Assembly: GCF_008122525.1 (NCBI RefSeq)
Contig: NZ_VSRV01000001.1
Location: 1,922,001-1,986,000 of the forward strand
Source of the DNA: Marinomonas sp. IMCC 4694
Lineage (GTDB): Bacteria; Pseudomonadota; Gammaproteobacteria; Pseudomonadales; Marinomonadaceae
Direction of reading: 5' to 3'
Length of the DNA: 64,000 bases
Part shown: piece by piece, positions 36,407 to 44,688 of the stretch
Position numbering within the stretch: position 1 is the stretch's first letter
How the letters are laid out: every line of letters begins with the position of its first letter
Position numbers and translations under genes: made by a program
The notes under the pieces: model-generated
Database searches by the model: none
Told to the model about the DNA's origin: nothing
The model's input: the letters and a program-made list of their open reading frames with translations, nothing else

Positions 36407-37684
36407 ATGAATGCACTAACACTTGGCCCCCTTTCAAAGGCCAACGGCGAAATACAAATCCCAGGTTCCAAAAGCTTATCGAATCGTATTTTATTACTGG
36501 CGACCCTAGCCAAAGGCACAACAAGAATCACCAATTTACTCGACAGTGATGACATTCGCCGTATGCTCGAAAGTCTGACCCAGCTTGGCGTGAACTACAC
36601 CTTAGAAGACAACGGCACCACCTGTATTGTAGAAGGGTTAGGCGGCCCTATTCAGGCGAATTTTGGTGATCTATTTTTAGGCAACGCTGGCACCGCCATG
36701 CGTCCGTTGACCGCTGCACTTTGCCTCGGCCAAGGTGAATTCCACTTGCACGGTGAACCCCGCATGCACGAACGCCCTATTGGTGATTTAGTCGATGCAC
36801 TCTCCTCACTGGGTGTTGATATAACTTACGAAGGCGAAAAAAACTACCCGCCGCTGCGCATTAATGCCAACGGTTTATCTGGCGGCAATGTGTCTATTAA
36901 AGGCCATATTTCCAGCCAGTTTTTAACCGCCATTTTAATGAGTGCCCCAATGGCACAAGGTGACCTCACAATTAATGTTGACGGTGAGTTAGTCTCCAAG
37001 CCTTATATCGACATCACACTGCACGTGATGAAACAGTTTGGAGTAAACGTTGAAAACCAAGATTACCAAGCCTTTGTTGTAAAAGGTCAGCAAACTTACC
37101 AAAGCCCAGGGAACATCATGGTAGAAGGCGATGCCTCTTCGGCGTCGTATTTTCTAGCCGCAGCAGCCATTGCGGGTGGCAAAATCAAAGTGCACGGTGT
37201 TGGCACCGACAGCGTGCAAGGTGACGTGAAATTCGCCGACGTCTTAGCGCAAATGGGCGCGAAAATCACCTATGGCCCAACATGGATTCAAGCCGAGCGC
37301 CATGAACTCAACGGCGTCGACTTAGACATGAACCACATTCCAGATGCAGCCATGACAATCGCAACCACCGCTTTGTTTGCCAAAGGTCCAACTACGATTC
37401 GCAACATTTATAACTGGCGTGTTAAAGAAACAGACCGCCTGTTTGCGATGGCAACTGAACTGAAAAAACTGGGTGCTGAAGTTATTGAAGGAGAAGATTT
37501 CATTAAAGTCACCCCCGTGACTCACTTGAAGCATGCGGCGATCGATACGTACAACGATCATCGCATTGCCATGTGTTTTTCTTTAGTCGCTTTCTCAAAG
37601 ACACCGGTGACTATTAACGACCCAGGTTGCACCTCAAAAACCTTCCCAACCTATTTCGACTTGTTTAACGCTATCGCAAGCTGA
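36407..37684 (+). CDS. aroA: 3-phosphoshikimate 1-carboxyvinyltransferase (EPSP synthase)
   Basis: A 425-residue enzyme joining shikimate 3-phosphate and PEP to EPSP in aromatic amino acid synthesis. Conserved segments are PGSKSLSNRILLLATLA, LGNAGTAMRPLTAAL (the PEP/glyphosate loop), GEPRMHERPIGDLVDAL and YNDHRIAMCFSL. The Gly in GNAGTA is intact, as in glyphosate-sensitive class I enzymes. I chose ATG 36407 (MNALTLGPL, E. coli length 427); earlier GTG/ATG codons at 36392/36395 add residues without homology. It stands alone, not beside serC or cmk, and converges on thiH with 16 nt between. Confidence 0.95.
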   Translation: MNALTLGPLSKANGEIQIPGSKSLSNRILLLATLAKGTTRITNLLDSDDIRRMLESLTQLGVNYTLEDNGTTCIVEGLGGPIQANFGDLFLGNAGTAMRPLTAALCLGQGEFHLHGEPRMHERPIGDLVDALSSLGVDITYEGEKNYPPLRINANGLSGGNVSIKGHISSQFLTAILMSAPMAQGDLTINVDGELVSKPYIDITLHVMKQFGVNVENQDYQAFVVKGQQTYQSPGNIMVEGDASSASYFLAAAAIAGGKIKVHGVGTDSVQGDVKFADVLAQMGAKITYGPTWIQAERHELNGVDLDMNHIPDAAMTIATTALFAKGPTTIRNIYNWRVKETDRLFAMATELKKLGAEVIEGEDFIKVTPVTHLKHAAIDTYNDHRIAMCFSLVAFSKTPVTINDPGCTSKTFPTYFDLFNAIAS

Positions 37685-37700
37685 GTCATCACACTAGCCG

Positions 37701-38864
37701 TTAAGACAGCGCGGGGTCCCAGTCTTTCCAGACAACCTCGCGTCCCTGCGACCGAATCATGGTGGCAATGTCCGCCACCGATCGGTCATCACTGATTTCG
37801 AATTGCTCAAGCGCTTCTTCCGCCCCCTCCGCATAACCACCAGGTTGAGTTTTCGACTCGGCGCTCATCGTTGTAAAGCCCATTCTGACCCCATGATGCC
37901 GAAACTCTGGGGATTCGCGAGTAGACAGGCTCATTTCTAAATCTCGGTCAAACAATCGCCACGCCGCAATCAGCTGAACCAATTGGCGGTCTGATATCAG
38001 CGACTTTGGCACAATGCCACCTTCACACGGTCGAATTCTCGGAAACGCGACACTGAAACGACTGCGCCAATAGCGTTTTTGTAAATGCCTAAGATGCTGT
38101 GCCATCATCATAGAATCCGTCCGCCAGTCTTCTAACCCGAGCAATACACCTAAACCAATTTTATGAATGCCCGCCTGGCCGATACGATCTGGGGCATCAA
38201 GACGAAAATTGAAGTTGGACTTATTGCCGCGTAAGTGATGCTCAAGATAGGTTTTACGTCGATAGGTCTCTTGATACACCAGCACACCGTCTAACCCAAT
38301 GCTTTTTAGTCGTTGATATTCATCGGTTTCTAATGGCTGGACCTCCATAGAAAGCTGACTAAAATGCGCTTTAATTTTTGGCAACATTTGTTCAAAATAT
38401 GGCATAGAGACCTTATTGGTTTCTCCCGTAACCAATAATATATGATCAAACCCTTTTCTCTTAATAGCCGCCACTTCTTGCTGAATTTGAGTGTCATTGA
38501 GCGTCAACCGCCTAATGGCATTGCTCATTGAAAACCCGCAATAAGTGCATTCGTTCGCACAGGTATTTGACAAGTACAAGGGTGCAAACAAACTCACGAT
38601 ATTACCGAAACGCTGCAACGTCAGCTGCTCGCTTTTAGCAACCATATCCAATAAGTACGGCTCGGCGGCTGGAGAAATCAATGCGGCAAAATCTTCAACC
38701 GATAAAGTGTCTTTTCCCAAAGCGCGCAATACATCCCGTGTGGTTTTACCTTGATGGCATTCTGTCACCGCTTGCCAATCGGCTTTGTCTATCCACTCGC
38801 TAAACTGACCAACGACTGCTGGACTTTGTTCAAGCAAACGAATTTTTGCCACATTCTCGCTCAT
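37701..38864 (-). CDS. thiH: 2-iminoacetate synthase ThiH
   Basis: A 387-residue radical-SAM tyrosine lyase making dehydroglycine and p-cresol for the thiamine thiazole. The cluster motif is CANECTYCGFS, and conserved downstream segments include LLVTGETNKVSMPYFE and FSVAFPRIRPCEG. ThiH, rather than the O2-using glycine oxidase ThiO, implies an O2-independent route. Its ATG overlaps the thiG stop (ATGA). It is last in the thi operon. Confidence 0.95.
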   Translation of the reverse strand: MSENVAKIRLLEQSPAVVGQFSEWIDKADWQAVTECHQGKTTRDVLRALGKDTLSVEDFAALISPAAEPYLLDMVAKSEQLTLQRFGNIVSLFAPLYLSNTCANECTYCGFSMSNAIRRLTLNDTQIQQEVAAIKRKGFDHILLVTGETNKVSMPYFEQMLPKIKAHFSQLSMEVQPLETDEYQRLKSIGLDGVLVYQETYRRKTYLEHHLRGNKSNFNFRLDAPDRIGQAGIHKIGLGVLLGLEDWRTDSMMMAQHLRHLQKRYWRSRFSVAFPRIRPCEGGIVPKSLISDRQLVQLIAAWRLFDRDLEMSLSTRESPEFRHHGVRMGFTTMSAESKTQPGGYAEGAEEALEQFEISDDRSVADIATMIRSQGREVVWKDWDPALS

Positions 38865-39637
38865 TGCAACCCTCCGAGGAAATCCGTAAAGGGGCTGGTG
38901 GCTTGTGCCTGAATACGCTTTTCACCTAAACCGGATTCGTACGCCAAACGTCCCGCCTCAATCGCCAGTCGAAACGCCTCTCCCATTTGAGCGGGCTGTT
39001 TCGCGACCGCTAACGCCGTATTCACTAGCACCGCATCCGCGCCTATTTCCATGGCTAATGCTGCATCAGACGGCGCCCCTATGCCGGCATCAATGATCAC
39101 CGGCACCTGGCTTTGCTCAATAATAATATCTAAAAATGGCCGACTCACGAGCCCTCTATTTGAGCCTATTGGGGAACCTAATGGCATGACACATTGACAC
39201 CCCACCTCTTCAAGTCGCTTACACAGCACCGGATCGGCGTGCACATAGGGCATCACCACAAAGCCCTTTTTTACCAGTGCTTCTGCCGCTAATAAGGTTT
39301 CCATTCCGTCCGGCATCAAGTAACGCGGATCAGGATGAATCTCTAATTTTACCCAATGTGTTTCCAGTGCTTCCCGTGCCAATTCTGCCGCAAAGACCGC
39401 TTCTTTCGCCGTTCTTGCTCCAGAGGTATTAGGCAGCAACTTGATACCTTGTTGCATCAAAGGCCTTACAATATTATCCGTGTGATGTTTCATATCCATG
39501 CGACGCAGTGACAAGGTGGCCATCTCACTTTTACTCGCCACCAGAGACAGCATCATGGCTTCAGAACTGGCGTATTTACCAGTGCCGGTAAACAGTCTCG
39601 AATGAAATTCATGACCTGCAATAAAAAACGACGACAT
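38861..39637 (-). CDS. thiG: Thiazole synthase ThiG
   Basis: A 258-residue (beta/alpha)8 enzyme that condenses DXP, dehydroglycine and ThiS-thiocarboxylate into thiazole phosphate. The Schiff-base Lys lies in WVKLEIHPDPRYLMPD, with further family segments VMPLGSPIGSNRGL and VIIDAGIGAPSDAALAMEIGADAVLVNTAL. I chose ATG 39635-39637 because GGAGG lies just upstream and it gives MSSFFIAGHEFHSRLFTGTG. The longer in-frame reading overlaps thiS entirely and is not real. Confidence 0.95.
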   Translation of the reverse strand: MSSFFIAGHEFHSRLFTGTGKYASSEAMMLSLVASKSEMATLSLRRMDMKHHTDNIVRPLMQQGIKLLPNTSGARTAKEAVFAAELAREALETHWVKLEIHPDPRYLMPDGMETLLAAEALVKKGFVVMPYVHADPVLCKRLEEVGCQCVMPLGSPIGSNRGLVSRPFLDIIIEQSQVPVIIDAGIGAPSDAALAMEIGADAVLVNTALAVAKQPAQMGEAFRLAIEAGRLAYESGLGEKRIQAQATSPFTDFLGGLQ

Positions 39638-39638
39638 A

Positions 39639-39836
39639 TTAGCCTCCTGCGATCGATTCAAAAATAAACACCTGACTGCGCTCTGCCAGCTTAGTACTTT
39701 GCCACACACTTTTGGGCACCACTTGCTGATCAATCGCGATCGCAATACCAGCCCCTTCTTTGCCCAGGTGCGCGAGTAAGTCTTGCAAAGTGGTTCCTGT
39801 AAATTCATAAGGCGCATCGTTCAGAACAATCTTCAT
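39639..39836 (-). CDS. thiS: Sulfur carrier protein ThiS
   Basis: A 65-residue ubiquitin-fold sulfur carrier ending in the required Gly-Gly (FIFESIAGG). The C-terminal glycine is adenylated by ThiF and thiocarboxylated. Its start overlaps the thiDE stop (ATGA) and its stop sits at the thiG ribosome binding site. No thiF lies in this operon, so the activating enzyme must be encoded elsewhere. Confidence 0.95.
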   Translation of the reverse strand: MKIVLNDAPYEFTGTTLQDLLAHLGKEGAGIAIAIDQQVVPKSVWQSTKLAERSQVFIFESIAGG

Positions 39837-41380
39837 GACTTATTTCCCGCATTCTGCACGGTAAATCGCTTAGCGGCCTGCTCAAACAACCCCATCAATG
39901 CTCGAGTCGTTTGTTCTGGCTTATTGGCTTTTGTAATCGCCGTCACAACCGCCACGCTGCTTACGCCTGTTTGCGCTACCGCCGACAGTCGTTCCGCACT
40001 GATGCCGCCAATCGCTACCGTTGGAAAAACACCCTCAAGCAAAGCGGCGTAATGAGCCAGCCGAGTTAACCCCTGCGGCTGAGATGGCATATTTTTGGTT
40101 TGCGTAGGGAAAATATGACCCAGCGCGATGTAACTGGGTTGAATCGCTTGAGCACGGGCAATTTCATAATAGCCATGCGTACTGATGCCAAGCCGCAAGC
40201 CTGCGGCTTGGATTTGCTTCAAATCGGCGACATCTAAATCCTCCTGCCCAAGATGCACACCATAAGCACCCAGCTGGATGGCAAGTTGCCAGTAATCATT
40301 AATGAAGACTTGAGCGTCAAATTGCTGGCCTAAACGAATCGCTTGCTCGATTTTGTGAATCAAGTCTTTATCTTGCGGGTCCTTAATACGTAACTGCGCG
40401 ATCTTGACACCCTGACTGAGAACGAGGGACAGCCACTCAACCGAATCCACCACCGGATAAAGCCCCATTTTTTGACAGTCCACAGCAGCAAAAGGCCCAT
40501 TGATGGCAAGACTTTCCCCTTTCGCTGACACTACCGTCGGCAAATGTTCATTTTGCCGCGGCCAACCTGGTCGCCCTAAGGGACCCGCACCTTCCCCAAT
40601 TTGTACACCGCACTTGAGTGCCCCCGTGACATAAGCTTTGGCCATCGTCAGCGCATCGACAAGGTCATAGCCATGAGCCAAAAAACTCGCCAATGCGGTC
40701 GATAAAGTACAGCCTGTGCCACGTGTATTGTGTACTTGCAATTTAGGCGTCGAAAAACCCAAGGCCATTTTTTGCGTCATCAACCAATCTGTCGCTTGAT
40801 CACTGCTTGAATGTCCGCCTTTTAACAGCCAAGCGGCATGTAAACACTCATTCAACGGAACATTCTCTAGCAATTTACGGTGTATCGTTGCAATAGCTTG
40901 GTCTGACGACAACCCCGTTAAAGCAGTAAATTCCATAGCATTGGGGGTTATCACATCCACCCACGGCAGTATATTCTCCAATAATGCGGCACCGACCGTT
41001 TGCGGCTGTAAACGATTACCCGACGCGCTACTGGCGGCCATGACAGGATCAAAAACGACAGACACCAAAGGGTATTCAGCTCGTATCCGTTGCAACCACA
41101 TCGAGCAAGCTTGCACTATTTCTAAAGAAGGCAATAGGCTCACCTTAATCGCATCGGGCGACACATCGTCCAGCAAGGTTTGCCATTGAGCATGAAACAT
41201 CGCTAACGAAACAGGCTCAACCGATTGGACGATTTTTGAGTTCTGCGCGGTCATGCAGGTAACAATGGTTTGCACGTGACAACCCACATCTTGTCCCGTG
41301 CGTAAATCCGCTTGAAGGCCAGCGTGGGCGGACGAATCCGACCCGCCCACGCACCAAACAACAGGAGGTCTTTTGGTCAT
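39833..41380 (-). CDS. thiDE: Fused HMP/HMP-P kinase and thiamine-phosphate synthase (ThiD-ThiE)
   Basis: A 515-residue bifunctional protein. The N-terminal ribokinase-fold ThiD domain (about 1-265) has GGSDSSAHAGLQADL, FDPVMAASSASG and the anion-hole motif RGTGCTLSTALAS. After a linker, the C-terminal ThiE domain (about 305-510) shows LRIKDPQDKDL, FINDYWQLAIQLGAYGVHLGQEDL and IALGHIFPTQTK. It thus phosphorylates HMP-P and joins HMP-PP to thiazole phosphate. ATG 41378-41380 sits 7 nt from GAGG; the adjacent ATG 41381-41383 is also possible. It lies between thiC and thiS. Confidence 0.93.
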   Translation of the reverse strand: MTKRPPVVWCVGGSDSSAHAGLQADLRTGQDVGCHVQTIVTCMTAQNSKIVQSVEPVSLAMFHAQWQTLLDDVSPDAIKVSLLPSLEIVQACSMWLQRIRAEYPLVSVVFDPVMAASSASGNRLQPQTVGAALLENILPWVDVITPNAMEFTALTGLSSDQAIATIHRKLLENVPLNECLHAAWLLKGGHSSSDQATDWLMTQKMALGFSTPKLQVHNTRGTGCTLSTALASFLAHGYDLVDALTMAKAYVTGALKCGVQIGEGAGPLGRPGWPRQNEHLPTVVSAKGESLAINGPFAAVDCQKMGLYPVVDSVEWLSLVLSQGVKIAQLRIKDPQDKDLIHKIEQAIRLGQQFDAQVFINDYWQLAIQLGAYGVHLGQEDLDVADLKQIQAAGLRLGISTHGYYEIARAQAIQPSYIALGHIFPTQTKNMPSQPQGLTRLAHYAALLEGVFPTVAIGGISAERLSAVAQTGVSSVAVVTAITKANKPEQTTRALMGLFEQAAKRFTVQNAGNKS

Positions 41381-41395
41381 CATTCTTCCTCTCAC

Positions 41396-43417
41396 TTAAT
41401 GCACTTTTTCGTTTGCTTGATCTTTGGTTGAATCGTCAGTGATCAATGTGTCATTGCTCAACTTGTCAGTAGTCAAATAGACATCGCCGCCTAACTCTCG
41501 AAACTGTGCCGACATTTTCTGCATACCGCTTTGAGCGTCCATTTCTTCAACCGCGCTCATGTTGATTTTTTCAGCGTCTTCTAAGCCCTTAGCATAATCA
41601 CGAACTTCTTGAGTGATTTTCATCGAACAGAATTTTGGGCCACACATAGAACAAAAATGCGCGACTTTGCCAGAGGCTTGAGGCAAGGTTTCATCGTGAT
41701 AGGCGCGTGCTGTGTGCGGGTCGAGGGACAAATTGAACTGATCCTCCCAACGGAATTCAAAACGCGCTTTTGAAAGAGCATTGTCGCGAATCTGTGCGCC
41801 AGGGTGCCCTTTAGCCAAATCCGCTGCATGGGCGGCGATTTTGTAGGTAATCAAGCCTTCTTTTACATCGTCTTTGTTGGGTAAGCCTAGATGCTCTTTT
41901 GGCGTGACGTAGCACAACATGGCACAACCGTACCAACCAATCTGAGCAGCACCAATGCCAGACGTAATGTGATCATAGCCAGGTGCAATGTCCTGCGTTA
42001 AAGGCCCTAGGGTATAAAACGGTGCTTCGTGACACAGCTCGAGCTGCTCTGTCATGTTCTCTTTAATTAACTGCATCGGCACATGCCCTGGACCTTCAAT
42101 CATGACTTGCACATCGTATTCCCAAGCCACCTTCGTCAGTTCACCCAAGGTACGAAGCTCTGACATTTGCGCTTCGTCATTGGCATCCATAATGGAACCA
42201 GGGCGCAACCCATCCCCCAAAGATAAAGCCACGTCGTACTCGGCACACAATTCGCAAATCTCACGAAATCGCTCGTATAAGAAGCTCTCGGTGTGGTGAG
42301 CCAAACACCATTTCGCCATGATGGAACCACCGCGTGACACAATGCCGGTCAGACGTTTTGCTGTCATAGGGACGTAACGTAATAAAACACCGGCATGGAT
42401 GGTGAAGTAATCCACGCCCTGCTCTGCCTGCTCAATTAAGGTGTCGCGAAAGACATCCCAGTTTAGGTCTTCAGCCACACCGTCTACTTTTTCCAGTGCT
42501 TGATAAATCGGTACGGTACCAATCGGTACAGGGGAATTGCGCAAAATCCACTCACGCGTTTCGTGAATATTTTTTCCCGTCGACAAATCCATTACGGTGT
42601 CCGCGCCCCAGCGTGTTGACCAAACCAGTTTTTCCACTTCTTCTTCGATCGAAGACGTGACAGCAGAATTACCGATATTTGCGTTCACTTTTACCAAAAA
42701 GTTTCGCCCGATGATCATCGGCTCAGATTCTGGGTGGTTAATGTTATTCGGAATAATCGCACGGCCGCGAGCCACTTCGTCGCGAACAAATTCTGGCGTA
42801 ATGCGGGTTTGTAAATTCGCGCCAAAACTTTGTCCTGGGTGTTGTCTAAGTAACAATTCACTTTTGATCGCATCCATGTTTTGATTTTCACGCAGGGCAA
42901 TGTATTCCATTTCGGGCGTGATAATGCCCTGCTTCGCATAGTGCATTTGAGTCACGCACTTACCTTTGCGGGCTTTTCTAACCTTAGGCAGTTCTTGGAA
43001 TCGCAGCGCGTCAAGAGCTGAGTCGGTTAAACGAGATTGCGCAAAATCGGATGAAACAGAAGCAAGCCACTCAGTATCTTGACGCTGCTCAATCCAAGGC
43101 GCACGCATGGGCGACAAGCCTTTATGAACGTCAATGGTCTCTTCTGGATCGGCGTATGGGCCGGAGCAATCGTAAACGTAAATCGCTTCGTTAGACTCAA
43201 AGGTGAGATTATGAGGATCCGACCCGATAGGCGTATCAGTGAGGTTGATTTTACGCATGGGCACTCGGATGGAATCATCAGAACCGGCAAGATAAATACG
43301 CTCCGACGCTGGAAAAGGCGAGCCTTGTAGCGATTCGATGAAGGACTTCGCCGCTAGGCGTGATTCTTCACGAGTTTGCTTAGTGATTTTTTGAGTGTTC
43401 GTGTTTGTTGTCGACAT
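41396..43417 (-). CDS. thiC: Phosphomethylpyrimidine synthase ThiC
   Basis: A 673-residue radical-SAM enzyme rearranging AIR into HMP-P, the pyrimidine half of thiamine. The atypical C-terminal cluster motif FCSMCGPKFCSM is visible, as are MHYAKQGIITPEMEYIA and GPGHVPMQLIKENM. ATG 43415-43417 is spaced 8 nt from AGAG; ATG 43421-43423 would be only 2 nt from it. It is the first gene of the operon and is controlled by the TPP riboswitch about 210 nt upstream. Confidence 0.95.
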   Translation of the reverse strand: MSTTNTNTQKITKQTREESRLAAKSFIESLQGSPFPASERIYLAGSDDSIRVPMRKINLTDTPIGSDPHNLTFESNEAIYVYDCSGPYADPEETIDVHKGLSPMRAPWIEQRQDTEWLASVSSDFAQSRLTDSALDALRFQELPKVRKARKGKCVTQMHYAKQGIITPEMEYIALRENQNMDAIKSELLLRQHPGQSFGANLQTRITPEFVRDEVARGRAIIPNNINHPESEPMIIGRNFLVKVNANIGNSAVTSSIEEEVEKLVWSTRWGADTVMDLSTGKNIHETREWILRNSPVPIGTVPIYQALEKVDGVAEDLNWDVFRDTLIEQAEQGVDYFTIHAGVLLRYVPMTAKRLTGIVSRGGSIMAKWCLAHHTESFLYERFREICELCAEYDVALSLGDGLRPGSIMDANDEAQMSELRTLGELTKVAWEYDVQVMIEGPGHVPMQLIKENMTEQLELCHEAPFYTLGPLTQDIAPGYDHITSGIGAAQIGWYGCAMLCYVTPKEHLGLPNKDDVKEGLITYKIAAHAADLAKGHPGAQIRDNALSKARFEFRWEDQFNLSLDPHTARAYHDETLPQASGKVAHFCSMCGPKFCSMKITQEVRDYAKGLEDAEKINMSAVEEMDAQSGMQKMSAQFRELGGDVYLTTDKLSNDTLITDDSTKDQANEKVH

Positions 43418-43560
43418 GAGCATTTCTCTTTTTTATCGTAAAAAGTGGGAGAATTGCTTGTCTGGGGTGCTGTTTTTAATCAACGCAAAAAACGATGAAA
43501 AAAAGCAATCAATGAATCTTGGCAAATAACGCTGAGAGAAGATGGGTAGCATGTTGCTAA

Positions 43561-43602
43561 CATCGAATCACAAGCCGTTAAAAGACAAGAGTTCATTCGA
43601 TG
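43561..43602 (-). promoter_or_regulatory. Hairpin between the TPP aptamer and thiC
   Basis: CATCGAAT (43561-43568) and ATTCGATG (43595-43602) form an 8-bp stem. A shorter stem TAGCA/TGCTA (43547-43559) lies just downstream on the minus strand. Neither is followed by a T-run. They may belong to the expression platform of the riboswitch, but no terminator is evident. Confidence 0.4.
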
Positions 43603-43626
43603 CAGAAAAGAAAAAATAGAGACTTT

Positions 43627-43714
43627 CTTGTTTCCTACGCGGGTGTTAACCCGATCAGGTTCTGCGGATCCCGCATTAAATAATGCGATCTCAGCCAAAT
43701 GGCACTCCGACAAG
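43627..43714 (-). ncRNA. TPP riboswitch (THI element)
   Basis: On the minus strand the conserved aptamer parts appear in order: P1 CTTGT, CGGAGTGCC, GGCTGAGAT, a variable stem GCATTATTTAATGC, GGGATCC, CAGAACCTGATCGGGTTAA, CACCCGCGTAGGAAACAAG closing P1. This is a textbook thi-box. It precedes thiC and should lower thiC-thiDE-thiS-thiG-thiH expression when thiamine pyrophosphate binds. Confidence 0.97.
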
Positions 43715-43722
43715 TGGTTCTG

Positions 43723-43750
43723 AGTATACTCAGTCTTATTGGAATGTAAA
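43723..43750 (-). promoter_or_regulatory. Sigma70-type promoter of the thi operon
   Basis: On the minus strand TTTACA (43750-43745) and TATACT (43728-43723) are separated by 16 bp. Transcription would start at about 43716, right at the 5' edge of the aptamer. The -10 lies inside a 14-bp palindrome (CTGAGTATACTCAG, 43720-43733). Confidence 0.75.
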
Positions 43751-43796
43751 TACCCGCTTTTATAGTGAGTATTTAGTCTCCATTTGGTGTGTGCTG

Positions 43797-44657
43797 CTAG
43801 CCGGCTTGCATCTCTAACGCCATTTTATAGAGGGAGTTTTTCTTTTCGCCGGTAAGTTTTGCGGCCATCGCGGCGGCTTGCTTGACGGGCAAATCTTCTA
43901 ACAAAATACTCAAAATACGCTTCGCTTCGATGTCTGCTTCATCACCGCTTTCTTCGGTAAAACTCAACATCACAACAAATTCACCCCGCATTTGATTGGC
44001 ATCTTCGTCAAACATGCGAAGAATTTCTTGGGCGGTGCCAGACAAAAATGTCTCAAAAGTCTTAGTCACTTCTCGCGCCAACACCAGCTGAGCGTCGTCG
44101 CCGTAAACTTTTTGCACATCGGCAATAGAGTCATACACTCGATGGGTGGACTCGTAAAACACCACGGTTCCGGCTTGCTTTTTCCATGATTCAAAAAGAT
44201 CACAACGGCCTTTCGATTTAGCCGGAACAAAGCCCGCAAAGAAAAACTGATCCGTTGGCAAACCGGATGCACACAAGGCAGCAATCACGGCACAAGCCCC
44301 TGGAATTGGCATAACTTTATGCCCTTTTGTACGCAATGCGTTCACGACATGATAACCTGGGTCTGAAATCAACGGCGTCCCCGCATCGGACACTAAGGCC
44401 ACGTTTTTGCCCTCATCTAACAGGCTCGCCACATAGTCCGCTTTGTCTTTTTCATTGTGGTCATGGATCGAAAATAATGTTGCCTCGATACCAAAATGAT
44501 TGAGTAAACGTCGAGTGTGGCGTGTGTCTTCTGCGGCGATGTAATCCACGTCCCGGAGGGTCTGCTCAGCTCTCTTGCTAAAATCACTAAGATTACCAAT
44601 TGGCGTTGCAACTATGTACAACGCCCCTCTCACATCATCTGAACTATGTGGTACCAT
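43797..44657 (-). CDS. rsmI: 16S rRNA C1402 2'-O-methyltransferase RsmI
   Basis: A 286-residue SAM-dependent methyltransferase of the tetrapyrrole-methylase fold that modifies C1402 in the ribosomal P site. Motifs seen include GALYIVATPIGNLSD, AAEDTRHTRRLL, VALVSDAGTPLISDPGY and FYESTHRV. I chose ATG 44655-44657 because GAGG lies just upstream and the length then equals E. coli (286); an ATG at 44678 adds 7 residues without a ribosome binding site. It is head-to-head with lpoA, the arrangement found in many gammaproteobacteria. Confidence 0.94.
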   Translation of the reverse strand: MVPHSSDDVRGALYIVATPIGNLSDFSKRAEQTLRDVDYIAAEDTRHTRRLLNHFGIEATLFSIHDHNEKDKADYVASLLDEGKNVALVSDAGTPLISDPGYHVVNALRTKGHKVMPIPGACAVIAALCASGLPTDQFFFAGFVPAKSKGRCDLFESWKKQAGTVVFYESTHRVYDSIADVQKVYGDDAQLVLAREVTKTFETFLSGTAQEILRMFDEDANQMRGEFVVMLSFTEESGDEADIEAKRILSILLEDLPVKQAAAMAAKLTGEKKNSLYKMALEMQAG

Positions 44658-44688
44658 GTTGCCTCTTTTATTTGTCATTTATACACTT

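Noticed and set aside
38861..39817. Long form of ThiG with a 60-residue N-terminal extension
   Set aside because: The extension is thiS read in another frame. The internal ATG at 39637 has GGAGG upstream and matches the ThiG N-terminus.
43480..43713. 77-codon minus-strand frame over the TPP riboswitch
   Set aside because: It is the conserved RNA aptamer and its leader read as protein; it has no ribosome binding site.
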